From Asparagopsis taxiformis (taxonomy: Eukaryota; Rhodophyta; Florideophyceae; Bonnemaisoniales; Bonnemaisoniaceae): a DNA stretch of 64,000 nucleotides. Positions 40,934 through 50,169 of this stretch are shown one piece after another. The stretch's first letter is position 1. Every line of letters starts with the position of its first letter. The stretch lies in the NCBI GenBank assembly GCA_030407315.1, contig JALQPE010002273.1, positions 1 through 64,000 on the forward strand, given 5' to 3'. The notes under the pieces are model-generated. The model saw only the letters and a program-made list of their open reading frames with translations. It was not told the origin of the DNA and did not search any database. Made by a program: the position numbers and the translations under genes.

Positions 40934-42907
40934 ATGAACCCAATCATTTCCCAATCTCCCACAACGACCATACTCACCCGACCAGCGCCCTATCGCACCT
41001 GTCGCCGTCCAGCGCGCGGTGCCCTCGTTTCGCAGCGATGGGTTCCCCACGACATTTGGTACAAATTGGCCGTGTTGCTCACCAAAATCTCAGACATTCA
41101 GCTCTTTCAGCGAATTTGCGCCGCCTCCAATGACGCCGTGCAGATTGTTCAGCAGCCGCGTCAAAGACTCGTTCGTGATCAGTTTAATGTTTGTAGCTTT
41201 CTTATTCCAGAGGAGCTCATGGAAAAGGTGCTCATGGTGCACGTTGTGCCCCCAGATGGCGAAAGTCTCATTCTCTTCGTAGATGAAAGTGAATCCGGCA
41301 ATGGTGTCGATCTTGCCTGGCTTCGTGGCACTCGTTTACGAAGGACTGCTCTAGGTCTAGAGAATGTACCTGCCTCTACTGTGAGTAATATTCAGTTTTC
41401 TCCAGACGGCACTCGCATCGCCCTGCTCGTCACCCTTGCTCATGGCTCGCTCATCCCGGAGGAATTGGACCCGCTCCATCGGTTGCGTGGTTGGGAAGAC
41501 ATGCGGACAACAGATGGAAAGCTCTATGAAATGCATTACGACCCGTGTGAAGATTGCACCGTGCAAATTATTGACCTTATGCGCGATGAAAACGGCCACC
41601 CAAGCCAATTGACTGTGCACACCTTCTCACACGTCTTTGTGCCTGAATACGGCTTTGACATGGTGTGGAGAAATACCGGTCCCGAAGCAAAGGATGGTCC
41701 TGAGCTGGCCTTTGCCGCCATGTTACATTCTGCAGCTGGAGCCGCCACTTATCTTGTGCGATGGAAATCATTCTACAGACCTCTTGCGAAGAATTACGTG
41801 TTCATGGCGTGCATTGACGGCGCAAGTACCGAGTTGCTGCATGACAAACGCCAAGCCATGATGACGTTTGAAGCTACTCGATGCACGTCAAGGATAGAAC
41901 TGGCACAGAATGCGCAGTACATATTTTTTGACACCGTATCCAAGTTTGGCATTTTGAGATTTGATCAAGTTGTTGATGCCAGCAAATCCAAGGTCACACG
42001 CGCTGATCTCCCCAACAATCCGCGTCCGAGTTTCTGGCGCTCTTATCATTCGACCCACACTCCGATTCAGCATGGTAACAGTCGATCAGTTGTGGACAGT
42101 TGTAATGGTGGGGCCGATTTTGTTGGAGGCCAAAACGACAAGTACAGCATTCCACTTGAAGATCTGAAGCGTTCTGCTATGATTACTGCCCAAAAGAACC
42201 CCAGCTTCATCGAGGAATCTGCGCGGATAAGTCGTATGTCGCCGGATGGAAGCCTCTTATGTTCCATTGTGGGAGTGAATCAGCAATTTACCACCAGGGG
42301 GACACAAATCATGCATGTGAAGCATGTTGAAATGCGATCTAGTCTAACTGGCCGCTTAATATATCGTCGCATGATTGTTCGGCCCCATGCGTCAACCTCA
42401 AAAGTCAAGTACTTTCGAATGCACTTTGAAAAATCGGGTGATATAGCGCAACTAGCTATGGGATTCTCTTGCGATTCCTCGCTTCTCATGGTTTGGGACA
42501 CACAACTAACGAGCAATCAATGCCTCACAACACAGAGGCTGCCCCTCGTATTCGATGCCAGAACTGGCAAACTCATTCAAGATTTTTCCAAGCTATCGCA
42601 ATTGGTTGAGTATGAACATTTGCAAATGTCGCCCGATGCTCTCACAATATACGGGACAAGAGTGAGCAATGGGTGCATTGTGATGGATGCAATAGACATT
42701 CTTTCTGGAACCACACTGAAGACGGTTTCAATCACAGGGCGCGTTCATTCGCCCATGAACATTTCACCGCATTCAATATATATTCTGCCCAACAGGCAAT
42801 TGTACACCGTGTCCCGCGGTTGCGTCGATGTATTATGGGAAACTACGCGCGGATCACTTGGGTGCGGGTGGAGCGCCGAGCTTGATCCCGACGCTTCATC
42901 TTGTTAA
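40934..42907 (+). CDS. WD40-like beta-propeller protein of unknown function
   Basis: A 657-aa intronless protein. The start MNPIISQSPTTTILTR is the first ATG; the longer ORF opens at TTG. Blades are suggested by recurring strand-turn patterns: VSNIQFSPDGTRIALLV, ISRMSPDGSLLCSIVG, LAMGFSCDSSLLMVWD and LQMSPDALTIYGTRV. Residues about 35-75 (WVPHDIWYKLAVLLTKISDI, QLFQRICAASNDAV) could be an F-box-like helical module, which would make it a substrate adaptor, but the match is weak. No signal peptide or membrane helix is visible. I recognise no named family; it may be lineage-specific. Converges with the ClpR4-like gene, 197 bp between stops. Confidence 0.7.
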   Translation: MNPIISQSPTTTILTRPAPYRTCRRPARGALVSQRWVPHDIWYKLAVLLTKISDIQLFQRICAASNDAVQIVQQPRQRLVRDQFNVCSFLIPEELMEKVLMVHVVPPDGESLILFVDESESGNGVDLAWLRGTRLRRTALGLENVPASTVSNIQFSPDGTRIALLVTLAHGSLIPEELDPLHRLRGWEDMRTTDGKLYEMHYDPCEDCTVQIIDLMRDENGHPSQLTVHTFSHVFVPEYGFDMVWRNTGPEAKDGPELAFAAMLHSAAGAATYLVRWKSFYRPLAKNYVFMACIDGASTELLHDKRQAMMTFEATRCTSRIELAQNAQYIFFDTVSKFGILRFDQVVDASKSKVTRADLPNNPRPSFWRSYHSTHTPIQHGNSRSVVDSCNGGADFVGGQNDKYSIPLEDLKRSAMITAQKNPSFIEESARISRMSPDGSLLCSIVGVNQQFTTRGTQIMHVKHVEMRSSLTGRLIYRRMIVRPHASTSKVKYFRMHFEKSGDIAQLAMGFSCDSSLLMVWDTQLTSNQCLTTQRLPLVFDARTGKLIQDFSKLSQLVEYEHLQMSPDALTIYGTRVSNGCIVMDAIDILSGTTLKTVSITGRVHSPMNISPHSIYILPNRQLYTVSRGCVDVLWETTRGSLGCGWSAELDPDASSC

Positions 42908-43104
42908 TTACCCTGACCGAGCATGTAACGTTATAGAGGGCAACGATCAATGCTCCCATGCACAGTATTTAACTCGTAGCAAGCAAGGCTTATGTACATA
43001 TCTAACGACAGTAAACTAAGCAAACGACTAGTTGCTAAACTGGCGAAATCCGAAAAGGTACAAAACTTTACAGCATGGCACCTCCCTCATCCAACGCTAC
43101 GCAG

Positions 43105-43893
43105 TTACTTGTCCAATGCAGAAAGGAATGTAGGAGCCTTCTGAGGCAGGTCCTTCTCAGAGGCCAACACCTTATCAATGATACCATAGTCAACAGCCTC
43201 GGACGGACTCAAGTATTTCGTACGGGTCGCATCCTTCTCAATCTGTTCAAGCGGCTGACCAGAACGCTCTGCAATAATTTCAAATGCCTGCTTGCGATTG
43301 TAAAGAACCTCCTTTGCCTTGATAGCGATATCACTAGCCTGGCCCTGGGCAGATCCTCTCGGCTGGTGCAACATAATAGTAGCATTCGGCAGAGCCGCGC
43401 GGTGTCCCTTTTCGCCACTTGCAAGCAACATAGCGGCCATACCGAATGCCTGACCGACGCAGATGGTGTGCACGGGCATTTTAACATAATTCATCGTATC
43501 ACCAACAGCAAAGGCCTCTGTTTCAAACCCGACGTTCTGACCGTCCGGCGAGGACGTGCCCGTGCTATTGATGTACATGTATACAGGCTTTGCAGCGTCC
43601 TCGTACTGGAGATACAAAAACTCGGCAATGATCAGCTCTGTGACAGCGGGGACGAGACTCATGCCCAGATAAATGATGCGATTGTGCAGGAGGAGCGAGG
43701 GCAAATCTGGGGGCGGTCCTGCACGGGCACCCTCATACATGGTTCCACCACCGCCTGCTGACTGCATTGCGCGCGGCGCGACGCGACGCACGCCGCTTGT
43801 TCTGCGTCGCGGCACTGCGGCGCATCGCGAGAATGAATTTTGTAGCTGTGGACGGACGACATTTGTTGTGAAAGACGAGACGAACGCTGTCAT
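43105..43893 (-). CDS. CLPR4: ClpR4-like non-catalytic Clp protease subunit, plastid-targeted
   Basis: A 262-aa ClpP-fold protein. The start MTAFVSSFTTNVVRPQ was chosen because it opens a Ser/Thr/Arg-rich transit peptide with an early Phe, as in red algal plastid leaders. The upstream open frame is probably 5' UTR. The fold is clear in RIIYLGMSLVPAVTELIIAE, YINSTGTSSPDGQNVGFETE and IMLHQPRGSAQGQASD. In ClpP the catalytic Ser lies in G-x-A-x-S-M; here the stretch reads CVGQAFGMAAMLLASG with Gly151 in its place, so it is a ClpR. His176 is kept. YINSTGT and the ETEAFAV...ASDIAIKAKEVL region fit ClpR4 better than ClpR1-3. It would form part of the heptameric rings of the stromal Clp core. Divergent from OS-9. 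Confidence 0.88.
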   Translation of the reverse strand: MTAFVSSFTTNVVRPQLQNSFSRCAAVPRRRTSGVRRVAPRAMQSAGGGGTMYEGARAGPPPDLPSLLLHNRIIYLGMSLVPAVTELIIAEFLYLQYEDAAKPVYMYINSTGTSSPDGQNVGFETEAFAVGDTMNYVKMPVHTICVGQAFGMAAMLLASGEKGHRAALPNATIMLHQPRGSAQGQASDIAIKAKEVLYNRKQAFEIIAERSGQPLEQIEKDATRTKYLSPSEAVDYGIIDKVLASEKDLPQKAPTFLSALDK

Positions 43894-44353
43894 GGTGAGT
43901 GATTCCAGGGCGCGGAATTGGGGCGCAATTGGCGGATGGAAGGTGTGCGGCGCGTGCTTTAATCGATTCGATGGAAGATGAGATGTGGCCGGTGGCAGAA
44001 GAGACAATGGTACGTACGACCTGGAATCACAAAGCGAACGGTTGATCTCCTGAACCGACTTTAGCGCTTTGTATGAACGCAATGGTGTCGTGTATGAGCT
44101 GGACACGTGGGTAAATTTAGAAAAAATTTCAATCATTTCAGCAATCAACATTTCTCCTTGAGTTACAACACAAACTACATCAGCGGAAGAGTCGCAATTG
44201 ACCTTCAGCTAGCAACAATTGCGCCCGCATTTGGTGCAAACTGCTGTCAGTGACGGCCGTCAGCTTGCGTCGTTGGGAATTGAGAAACGGAAAGCGGGGA
44301 TACGAAGGAGCTAACCCGTATCCACCACTTGGGGAGACTCACTGGACAAAACC
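43894..44353. promoter_or_regulatory. Divergent promoter region, ClpR4-like / OS-9
   Basis: 460 bp between start codons. The ClpR4 reading frame stays open for 86 codons upstream of the chosen ATG, but that sequence looks like a leader, not protein. No clear TATA box. Confidence 0.45.
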
Positions 44354-45250
44354 ATGAATGTACAAGCAAGATGGGCAGATCGCTTGCTTGCGCCCATACT
44401 CTTCACGATGCTACTCGTTTGTGCATGTGCAGCTTCTGAAACATTTTTAATGGGCGAAGTCGCACAGCGAGATCCAACGCGCCCCATATACGAAGTATCG
44501 TTTCCAAAGCTTGGCGACACATCGGCGATATACGCTCCAGTGCACGATGCAGCAACTCCTGTCGGAATCAAGTCGATGCGAATGGTGACTGCGCGTGGTC
44601 AGGTGATGAATTGCCAGCTACCTTCACCGGAGCCGACACCGGAAGCGACGGCGCATGTGTCTGCGGAAAATCGGTTTGATGACATTGACGATTTGCTGCA
44701 TGAATACCGAGATAAATGTTTTCTGCGACTGGACGGCTGGTGGACGTATGAGTTTTGCTTTGGAAAGTATGTCGTTCAGAAACATATAATTCCTGCGGAC
44801 CAGGAACCTGCGGAGGGGGAGACGGAAATGCGCTTTGTGCTCGGCACGCTGAACAAGGAAGCGGACATGGTGCGACGAAGAAATATAAGCGAAGTGTCGA
44901 CAAAGGATGCTGTATTTACGCAAATGTTTGGCAATGGCACATCGTGTGACAAAACAAAGCAGCCGCGACGCGTAATGGTGAAATATATGTGCAGCGAAGA
45001 CGCGGTACAGATTTCTGGCGCAACGAAGAAAGTGCCAAATGAGAATCTCAACCTACTGAAATCGGTTCGAGAAGTGGAGTCTTGCGTGTACGAACTAGAA
45101 TTTATGAACAATGCGATATGCAGACATGCTACGTATAAGGAAAAATTTGCACGCAACGCGCGTCAAATCCGATGTTCGCTTGAACATGGACAAGGAGTTT
45201 TTCAAGGTCTGCAATCGGTAGAGTATCAAAAAGCCAGTCTCAATCTGTGA
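44354..45250 (+). CDS. OS9: OS-9/Yos9-like ER lectin of ERAD
   Basis: A 298-aa protein with a cleavable signal peptide (residues 1-28, RLLAPILFTMLLVCACAASE). The MRH domain follows at about 115-275: C122, the double Trp W129-W130 in DGWWTYEFCFG, C135, Q142, then VLGTLN, VKYMCSEDAV and ESCVYELEF. The WW, Q, E and Y residues bind the terminal alpha-1,6-mannose of trimmed N-glycans, by which OS-9 hands misfolded glycoproteins to the HRD1 complex. No KDEL-type retention signal ends the protein. Its shortness resembles a minimal OS-9. Its stop codon lies 3 bp from that of the convergent isomerase gene. Confidence 0.9.
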   Translation: MNVQARWADRLLAPILFTMLLVCACAASETFLMGEVAQRDPTRPIYEVSFPKLGDTSAIYAPVHDAATPVGIKSMRMVTARGQVMNCQLPSPEPTPEATAHVSAENRFDDIDDLLHEYRDKCFLRLDGWWTYEFCFGKYVVQKHIIPADQEPAEGETEMRFVLGTLNKEADMVRRRNISEVSTKDAVFTQMFGNGTSCDKTKQPRRVMVKYMCSEDAVQISGATKKVPNENLNLLKSVREVESCVYELEFMNNAICRHATYKEKFARNARQIRCSLEHGQGVFQGLQSVEYQKASLNL

Positions 45251-45253
45251 CGA

Positions 45254-46111
45254 TCACAACTTTGCACTAGCACGTGTCGCAAGTCGTTTCATAACGGCGG
45301 CGACGACCTTTGCGCGCGCCGGCTGCGACAATTGCTGCCAAGCTTTTCGCGCTTCCTCCGGGCCGTATGCCTGCCAATCATCGGCAAACTGTGTGCGTAG
45401 CGACGATTTGGTCTGCGCTCTGCCCATGACATCTGTCTGAGCGGCGTACGAATCGGCGACAAGAAAAGCGCGCTGCATTAATTGCTCTGTATCGGGCGAC
45501 ACATGATGGACCAAACCGATTCGTTGCGCCTCATCCGCATCGATCATTTCGCCGCTCATGAGCATTTGCTCTGCGCGCGCGCGCGGTACGACGAGCATGA
45601 CGAGCAGACGCGCCCAGTAGTTGGGCACCGGCAGGCCGATGGCCACTTCGTTGAGTCCGATGGTGGTGTTTTTGTGGGCGACGCGACGGTCGCAGCACAT
45701 GGCGATGGCGCAGCCGCCGGCCGGTGTGGCGCCGCGCACCGCGGCTATGGTGTAGAGCGGGGACTTGTATAGACGTGCTAGAAAGTTTGTGCTGGTGAGC
45801 CAGAAGGTTGTAAATTGTGCGCGAGTTGACGAGGGCGCGTGTAGTTCATTGAGATCGTTGCCGGCGGAGAAGATTTGGGCTCGAGCGGCGGAGGAGAAGA
45901 CGAGGACGCGGATGGTGTGGGGGAATTGTTGGGTTTCGATGTAGTGGAGGGCGTCGGAGAGCTCGGTCCATAGGGCGGTGTTGAGGGCGTTTACTGGGGC
46001 GCGATCGAGCTGGATGTGGCAGACGGCGTTGGAAGGGATGGATAGACGGAGAAAGTTGAAGTCGGGGGTGGATTGGAGATTGCGGGTGGATTGGAGATTG
46101 CGAGAGGGCAT
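45254..46111 (-). CDS. ECI1: Enoyl-CoA delta-isomerase (crotonase fold), peroxisomal tail
   Basis: A 285-aa crotonase-superfamily enzyme that shifts cis/trans-3-enoyl-CoA to trans-2-enoyl-CoA so unsaturated fatty acids can enter beta-oxidation. The oxyanion-hole loops are FSAGNDLNEL (81-90) and GATPAGGCAIAMCCD (127-141), and the catalytic acid is E155 in IGLNEVAIGLPVP. That pattern, with NYWARL after it, fits ECI1 rather than hydratases, which carry a second Glu. The chain ends SAKL, so the last three residues AKL form a type 1 peroxisomal signal. The N-terminus has a short direct repeat (RNLQST twice) and no clear mitochondrial leader. Intronless. Cyclophilin lies upstream on the same strand, 120 bp from this start. 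Confidence 0.85.
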   Translation of the reverse strand: MPSRNLQSTRNLQSTPDFNFLRLSIPSNAVCHIQLDRAPVNALNTALWTELSDALHYIETQQFPHTIRVLVFSSAARAQIFSAGNDLNELHAPSSTRAQFTTFWLTSTNFLARLYKSPLYTIAAVRGATPAGGCAIAMCCDRRVAHKNTTIGLNEVAIGLPVPNYWARLLVMLVVPRARAEQMLMSGEMIDADEAQRIGLVHHVSPDTEQLMQRAFLVADSYAAQTDVMGRAQTKSSLRTQFADDWQAYGPEEARKAWQQLSQPARAKVVAAVMKRLATRASAKL

Positions 46112-46231
46112 TGTGTGGGATGTGTGTGTGAAAGGTGGATGATGGGATGGTGATGAAATTTAATGTTATTGTGCCAGCAATGTGGTGCGCTGGTCACGCG
46201 CGTTATGTTTAATTATTGAAAAGATTGAAGG

Positions 46232-47198
46232 TTACAAGAGACCGCAGTCGGTGATTTGAATCTTCTGCAATGGCTGTATAAAACGGAGAGTGTGGAGCGT
46301 CAGCGAGGTGCATGTGTGCGACGCATGTGTGATGAATGAGCGTCAACCTACCTTGTCCTCCAACTGTGTAACAATCAATGGAGTAACGAATGAAATTTGT
46401 CAGTGAGTCAGTACAAACGATAGGCTGCAAGCATCAAGTGTGACTTACATCGACGTTTGCGCGAGAATCACCAATAAGCTTGCCGACATTTCGATAGCCG
46501 TCACGAATTGTTTTACGATTCGTCGGTACGTTTGCGAGCAATTGAAGCAACGGCATACCGTCCACAACGCGTCCAATGACCAAATTGGACTCGTCGAGGA
46601 GGTGATCCTCAGCGAGGGAGATGCAAAATTCAAACTGACCGCCGCCGCGTTTGACGCTGAGCACACCGGCAGCGTCGTGCGTCAGATCGTTGGAATCGTT
46701 GTGCAACGGCGCGGGCACGCTGATCTGCTGTCGCTGCGGCGTGCCCGGCGATTGATTGAGCGCGTCGATTTGATTGACACGTCCCAGTTGTACATAGTGA
46801 TTGTGCACGACTTTAGTGCCTTGCGAGTAGCGATATGTGACTGTTTTGGACGATTTGAAGCGCAGCGTGCCGTTGACAACCTGCTTGAAAATGCGCACCG
46901 CCTCTGGGCTTTTGTCGCCGTACAGTGCGAGCGTCAGCGTTCCGCGCGGCGTGCCGGCGATGCTGATGTTGAGAAAGGCGCGGTCGGTGACGACGGGGTC
47001 CTCGGTGGCGGTGGTGGCGGCATTGGTGGGTCGTGGCAGCAGGAGGACGGCGAGCGAGAGCAGGGCGCGTCGGGAGAGTGTTGGCGGTGGTGGTGGTGGT
47101 GGCAATGCCGCTCGGATGGAATGTTGGGCGCAGATAGAGTGGCGATGACGGCGAGAGGGAAGAAGTGGTAGATGGGACGGGGTGATGATGAATGGCAT
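46232..47198 (-). CDS. Thylakoid-lumen cyclophilin-type peptidyl-prolyl isomerase, with a 12-nt microexon
   Basis: Three exons give 267 residues: 46449-47198, 46352-46363 and 46232-46273. Introns of 85 and 78 bp have clean ends (GTAAGT...ACACAG, GTAGGT...ATACAG). The middle exon is 12 nt, in phase 0, encoding LEDK. Only with it and the last exon does the protein end as cyclophilins do: VDLEDKPLQKIQITDCGLL. The leader is bipartite: a basic/hydroxylated stretch to residue 40, twin arginines at 43-44, a hydrophobic run (ALLSLAVLLL) and a cleavage-like TNA at 58-60, all typical of Tat import into the lumen. The isomerase domain runs from about 70 (FLNISIAGTPRGTLTLALYG ... FEFCISLAEDHLLDESNLVI). 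The usual catalytic Arg/Phe pocket is poorly conserved, as in CYP37/38-like plastid cyclophilins. Divergent from the Hc1-like gene. Confidence 0.88.
46352..46363 (-). other. 12-nt microexon of the lumenal cyclophilin gene
   Basis: On the minus strand the sequence reads ACACAG, then TTGGAGGACAAG, then GTAGGT. Both neighbouring introns are phase 0, so skipping the exon would delete four residues without shifting frame. It was found from the need to connect GTCGAT to CCATTGCAGAAGATTCAAAT. Confidence 0.85.
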
Positions 47199-47549
47199 GA
47201 CGGTATCGATCGCATCGAGTACGCTCGGGGGAGGAAGGAGATGCGCGACGGGAGATTAAAAACACGGAGCATGGGTAAGTAACCGAAGGGCTACTGGAAA
47301 AAAGGGGTTCCAGCGGCTACGAATAATTGAAAAGAATTTGTGGGCGTCGAGCGAGTACAGTGCGGACGCGGAGGGCTGGCGTTGCGCAGCGCTGGGGCGC
47401 TCGCTGTTTAAAGCAACGGTGTAACGGAGTTGGTTGCGGCGCGGCCCGGCTGTGCCCTGCGTTGCGCTGGCGTGAGAGGCGTTCGCACTTGTACTCGTTC
47501 TTTTGCCACCTGTTACCGCTGCTGTCCTGCGTGTCGACTCGTCAACGCT
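47199..47549. promoter_or_regulatory. Divergent promoter region, cyclophilin / Hc1-like gene
   Basis: 351 bp between start codons. The part near the Hc1-like gene is GC-rich and contains direct repeats of GCGCTGGGGCGC / GCGCTGGCGTGAG type. No clear TATA box. Confidence 0.4.
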
Positions 47550-47744
47550 ATGGATAAACTGCAGAACCTCAAGGAAGTCATGGAGGCCGTCTCCAAGGAC
47601 AGTTCAAAGTTCTTCGAAAAGGGCAACAAGGCCGCTGGAACGCGTGCGCGCAAGAATCTTCAAGAGCTCAAGAAACTCGCTCAGGAACTGCGCGTGGCTA
47701 TTCAAGACGCCAAAGCCACCATGAGCAATGCAGCTCCGGAGTAG
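47550..47744 (+). CDS. Small Hc1/histone H1-like protein of bacterial type
   Basis: A 64-aa basic helical protein: MDKLQNLKEVMEAVSKDSSK, then FFEKGNKAAGTRARKNLQEL and KKLAQELRVAIQDAK. The core K/F-x-E-K-G-N-K-A-A-G-T-R-x-R-K...L--L-K-LAQ-LR is the hallmark of the Hc1-type nucleoid protein family of chlamydiae, Bacteroidetes and planctomycetes. The upstream open frame has no ATG (it opens at TTG), so the start is firm. With no leader it should stay in the cytosol or nucleus. It is compact and intronless and shares a divergent promoter with the cyclophilin. A eukaryotic copy suggests transfer from bacteria, possibly old. The assignment comes from remembered family motifs and was not checked by search. 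Confidence 0.72.
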   Translation: MDKLQNLKEVMEAVSKDSSKFFEKGNKAAGTRARKNLQELKKLAQELRVAIQDAKATMSNAAPE

Positions 47745-48165
47745 CAATCGTCGACGCGTGCACTCATTGTTTTTTCGAAGCACTTCTCCGCCCCCAAGTC
47801 TGTTCGCCCCGTCCGCTCGCCTGTTTGCTCGTTGGCCGGCACAGCCAGCCAAGCACTCACTTTATTTTTTGTTGTCAATGAGTATGTCATGCACTTATTG
47901 TCGGTCGCGATTGTGTCGACCCAAACCCACGTCCGCCGCCCTGCATGCACGTCTTTTCACGCGCAAAAAACCTTTGCAACCAACCCCGCAGTCACAAAAG
48001 CACGCTCGTTTGTCGAGTATAAAGCGCCAACCTCCATCGTTGCCCGACGCTGTAGATAGTAGATCCGATCTTGTACCTCATTCCCATACGTAAACCACTC
48101 GAGCACATATAACTGTTTTATATTTTCAACCTTGCTGGCAGACGCTCTAGCCTCTATCTACACAC
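47745..48165. other. Intergenic stretch between convergent Hc1-like and mL46 genes
   Basis: About 420 bp, long for a convergent gap here. It contains a TATAAAG near 48019 (GAGTATAAAGCGCC) that could start a short transcript, but no RNA gene was recognised. Confidence 0.35.
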
Positions 48166-48993
48166 TTATGTTACACGCGGTCCAACACCAAACAAAATCC
48201 CTTTCACCCCGTTAAAATACTCCTCGCCCAACAATGCGTCCAGCTCACTTTCACGCGCCCAAACAAACTCCGCCGCGTTACGCACCTCATCAATCTCCCC
48301 GGACAGCACCATCGCTCTATAGAAAAAGATCTTCAATCCATACACATCATGCTTCTCCTGATACTCCCTCCCAAACACGTGCTGCAGATGACACGCCGGC
48401 GCATGGCTCAACATGTGCAATTTCGGGCGTGAGCGCATCGTCGTCACGCTCCGAAACGCCACGTGCGCATACTCGGCCATACTGACCGCATCGTCCGTCA
48501 CAATCACCTGCGGAAACTGCATGTGCTTCGACTGCGCGTTGCGACGGATCAGAAAGTACAGCCGCTCGTCCAGCGCGCGCTCCATGGACTGCATGTCGCC
48601 GTCGCGATCCGCCTGCGTGACGCGCCCCGCAGGCTCGTACATGTCCGCGTGCGCGTCCGACATATCCGGCTCGCTGCGGCCCTGCTGCACGTCCTTTTCG
48701 CTCATGAACAGCCGCGCCGACACAGGTCGAGCGCACCGTTGTTGCTCCAGGAATCGACCGAGCAGATAGTCCGATTCAAAATCGCTCACCTCCGGCGTGA
48801 TCACCGGGTAGCGTTCGATCACCGCCGCCGATGCCAGACGCCAGCCGTGCTTGAATTGTGCGGATGGATCCGCCCCCTGCGACGGCAGTCGATCGATGGC
48901 GCGCTTGTATTTGCGCAGGACGTTGCGGCGCACGATGGAAGCTTTGTTGGAGATCGAGCGACGCGTCGCGTGGGATAGCGATTGTGCGAGCAT
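48166..48993 (-). CDS. MRPL46: Mitochondrial large-subunit ribosomal protein mL46
   Basis: A 275-aa protein starting at MLAQSLSHATRRSISNKASI, an arginine-rich amphipathic leader typical of mitochondrial import. The open frame continues upstream but that part looks like 5' UTR. The C-terminal half (about 150-270) has the NUDIX-like fold of mL46: LYFLIRRNAQSKHMQFPQVI, HVFGREYQEKHDVYGLKIFF and FVWARESELDALLGEEYFNG. The catalytic NUDIX box is absent, as in all mL46 proteins, which serve structurally in the central protuberance. It starts 276 bp from the divergent reductase gene. Intronless and intact. Confidence 0.85.
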   Translation of the reverse strand: MLAQSLSHATRRSISNKASIVRRNVLRKYKRAIDRLPSQGADPSAQFKHGWRLASAAVIERYPVITPEVSDFESDYLLGRFLEQQRCARPVSARLFMSEKDVQQGRSEPDMSDAHADMYEPAGRVTQADRDGDMQSMERALDERLYFLIRRNAQSKHMQFPQVIVTDDAVSMAEYAHVAFRSVTTMRSRPKLHMLSHAPACHLQHVFGREYQEKHDVYGLKIFFYRAMVLSGEIDEVRNAAEFVWARESELDALLGEEYFNGVKGILFGVGPRVT

Positions 48994-49269
48994 TGCGAAT
49001 TGGTGCGTTGGTGGATGATGGTCGCCGGATTTGGGATCAATGCTGGTGTGGACACGACGGGGATGTTGACGGAAAGTAATGAATGATATTTCCAATTTCG
49101 GGTGCAGCACTGTACAGCCGCTAGAATGGCTACCAAACTTGTCATTTATTGTTATTACAGTACACTACCACCACCGTCAACAGTCTTTATCAAGACGGGA
49201 CCCATCGCTCGCATCGACTACAAGTTTCGTAAGCCACGCACACTTGCTCGCTCGCTTCGTTATCGCAAC

Positions 49270-50169
49270 ATGAAGACGTTGGTGATTATCGGCGCGACAG
49301 GACAGCTCGGCTCGCAAGCGTTACGAGCAGCCTGCGACGACGGATGGACGGGGCCGATCATTGCGACGTACAACAATTCCATGCCGTGGCTACTGAAAGG
49401 GGCGCCGGAACGTCTGGAGTGGCGCAAACTAGATTGCAGCGACCACAAGGAGGTGCGACACCTCATAGTGTCCGTCGAGCATCTCGGCGCGTTGATCTAC
49501 TGCGCGGTGCCGGCCAACAGCAACGCGAGCGCCAAGCCGAGCTCGACGATGCGACTGGGCATTGTGGACGACGTCGTCAACTGCGCGGAGGGTGTTGTGA
49601 TGGTCGGCGGACGATTCGTCGCCATCTCGACCGATCTAGTGTTTGACGGCCAACTGACGGAGGGTCGCGGCTACACGGAGAGCAGCGAGCCGACGCCGTG
49701 CGTCCCGTACGGTCGACTCAAAGCCGAAATGGAGCGACGATTGTCCGAACTTAGTGGAGACGTCGTCATCGCACGCACCAGCCTCATTCTCTCCATGGAC
49801 AACGGGCGCTTCGGCCCCGCCGTGCAGTTTGTCGTCGATTGTCTGCAGGGAAAGCTCGGAGAGATCGAGCTGTTCGAGGACGAGAAGAGGAATATGAGCT
49901 TTGCGGACGATCTAGGCGTGGCGGTTGTGGAGTTGGCGCGCGCGAGCGATAAGGGCGTTGTGCATATGGTGGCGGAGGAAACGAGCAATCGCTGGATGCT
50001 GGCTGAATTGATCGCCAAGCATTTGGGGATGGAGGAAAAGTTGGGCGTGTTTGCTAAGAGAGGTTTGTCGAGCGAGAGCGGCCTCAATCGACCGATTAAT
50101 TGTCAGTTGGATGTGACACGCAAAGTGTTCAAGACGCCAATTCGCGGCGTGTCAGAGCGTTTGAGCTGA
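49270..50169 (+). CDS. RmlD-type extended short-chain dehydrogenase/reductase
   Basis: A 299-aa NAD(P)-binding Rossmann protein. Start at MKTLVIIGATGQLGSQALRA, which places the glycine motif GATGQLG at residues 8-14; an ATG farther upstream is in frame but adds a non-conserved leader. ISTDLVFDG (about 120) and the YxxxK active site PYGRLKAE (about 150) are followed by VIARTSLILSMDNG. This is the pattern of the RmlD substrate-binding family: dTDP-4-dehydrorhamnose reductase, or the related beta regulatory subunit of methionine adenosyltransferase (MAT2B). The sequence alone does not decide between them. Intronless. Confidence 0.8.
   Translation: MKTLVIIGATGQLGSQALRAACDDGWTGPIIATYNNSMPWLLKGAPERLEWRKLDCSDHKEVRHLIVSVEHLGALIYCAVPANSNASAKPSSTMRLGIVDDVVNCAEGVVMVGGRFVAISTDLVFDGQLTEGRGYTESSEPTPCVPYGRLKAEMERRLSELSGDVVIARTSLILSMDNGRFGPAVQFVVDCLQGKLGEIELFEDEKRNMSFADDLGVAVVELARASDKGVVHMVAEETSNRWMLAELIAKHLGMEEKLGVFAKRGLSSESGLNRPINCQLDVTRKVFKTPIRGVSERLS

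Noticed and set aside
43894..44151. 86-residue N-terminal extension of the ClpR4-like protein
   Set aside because: The sequence upstream of MTAFVSSF lacks the look of a leader and lies in a divergent promoter; the internal Met opens a proper transit peptide.
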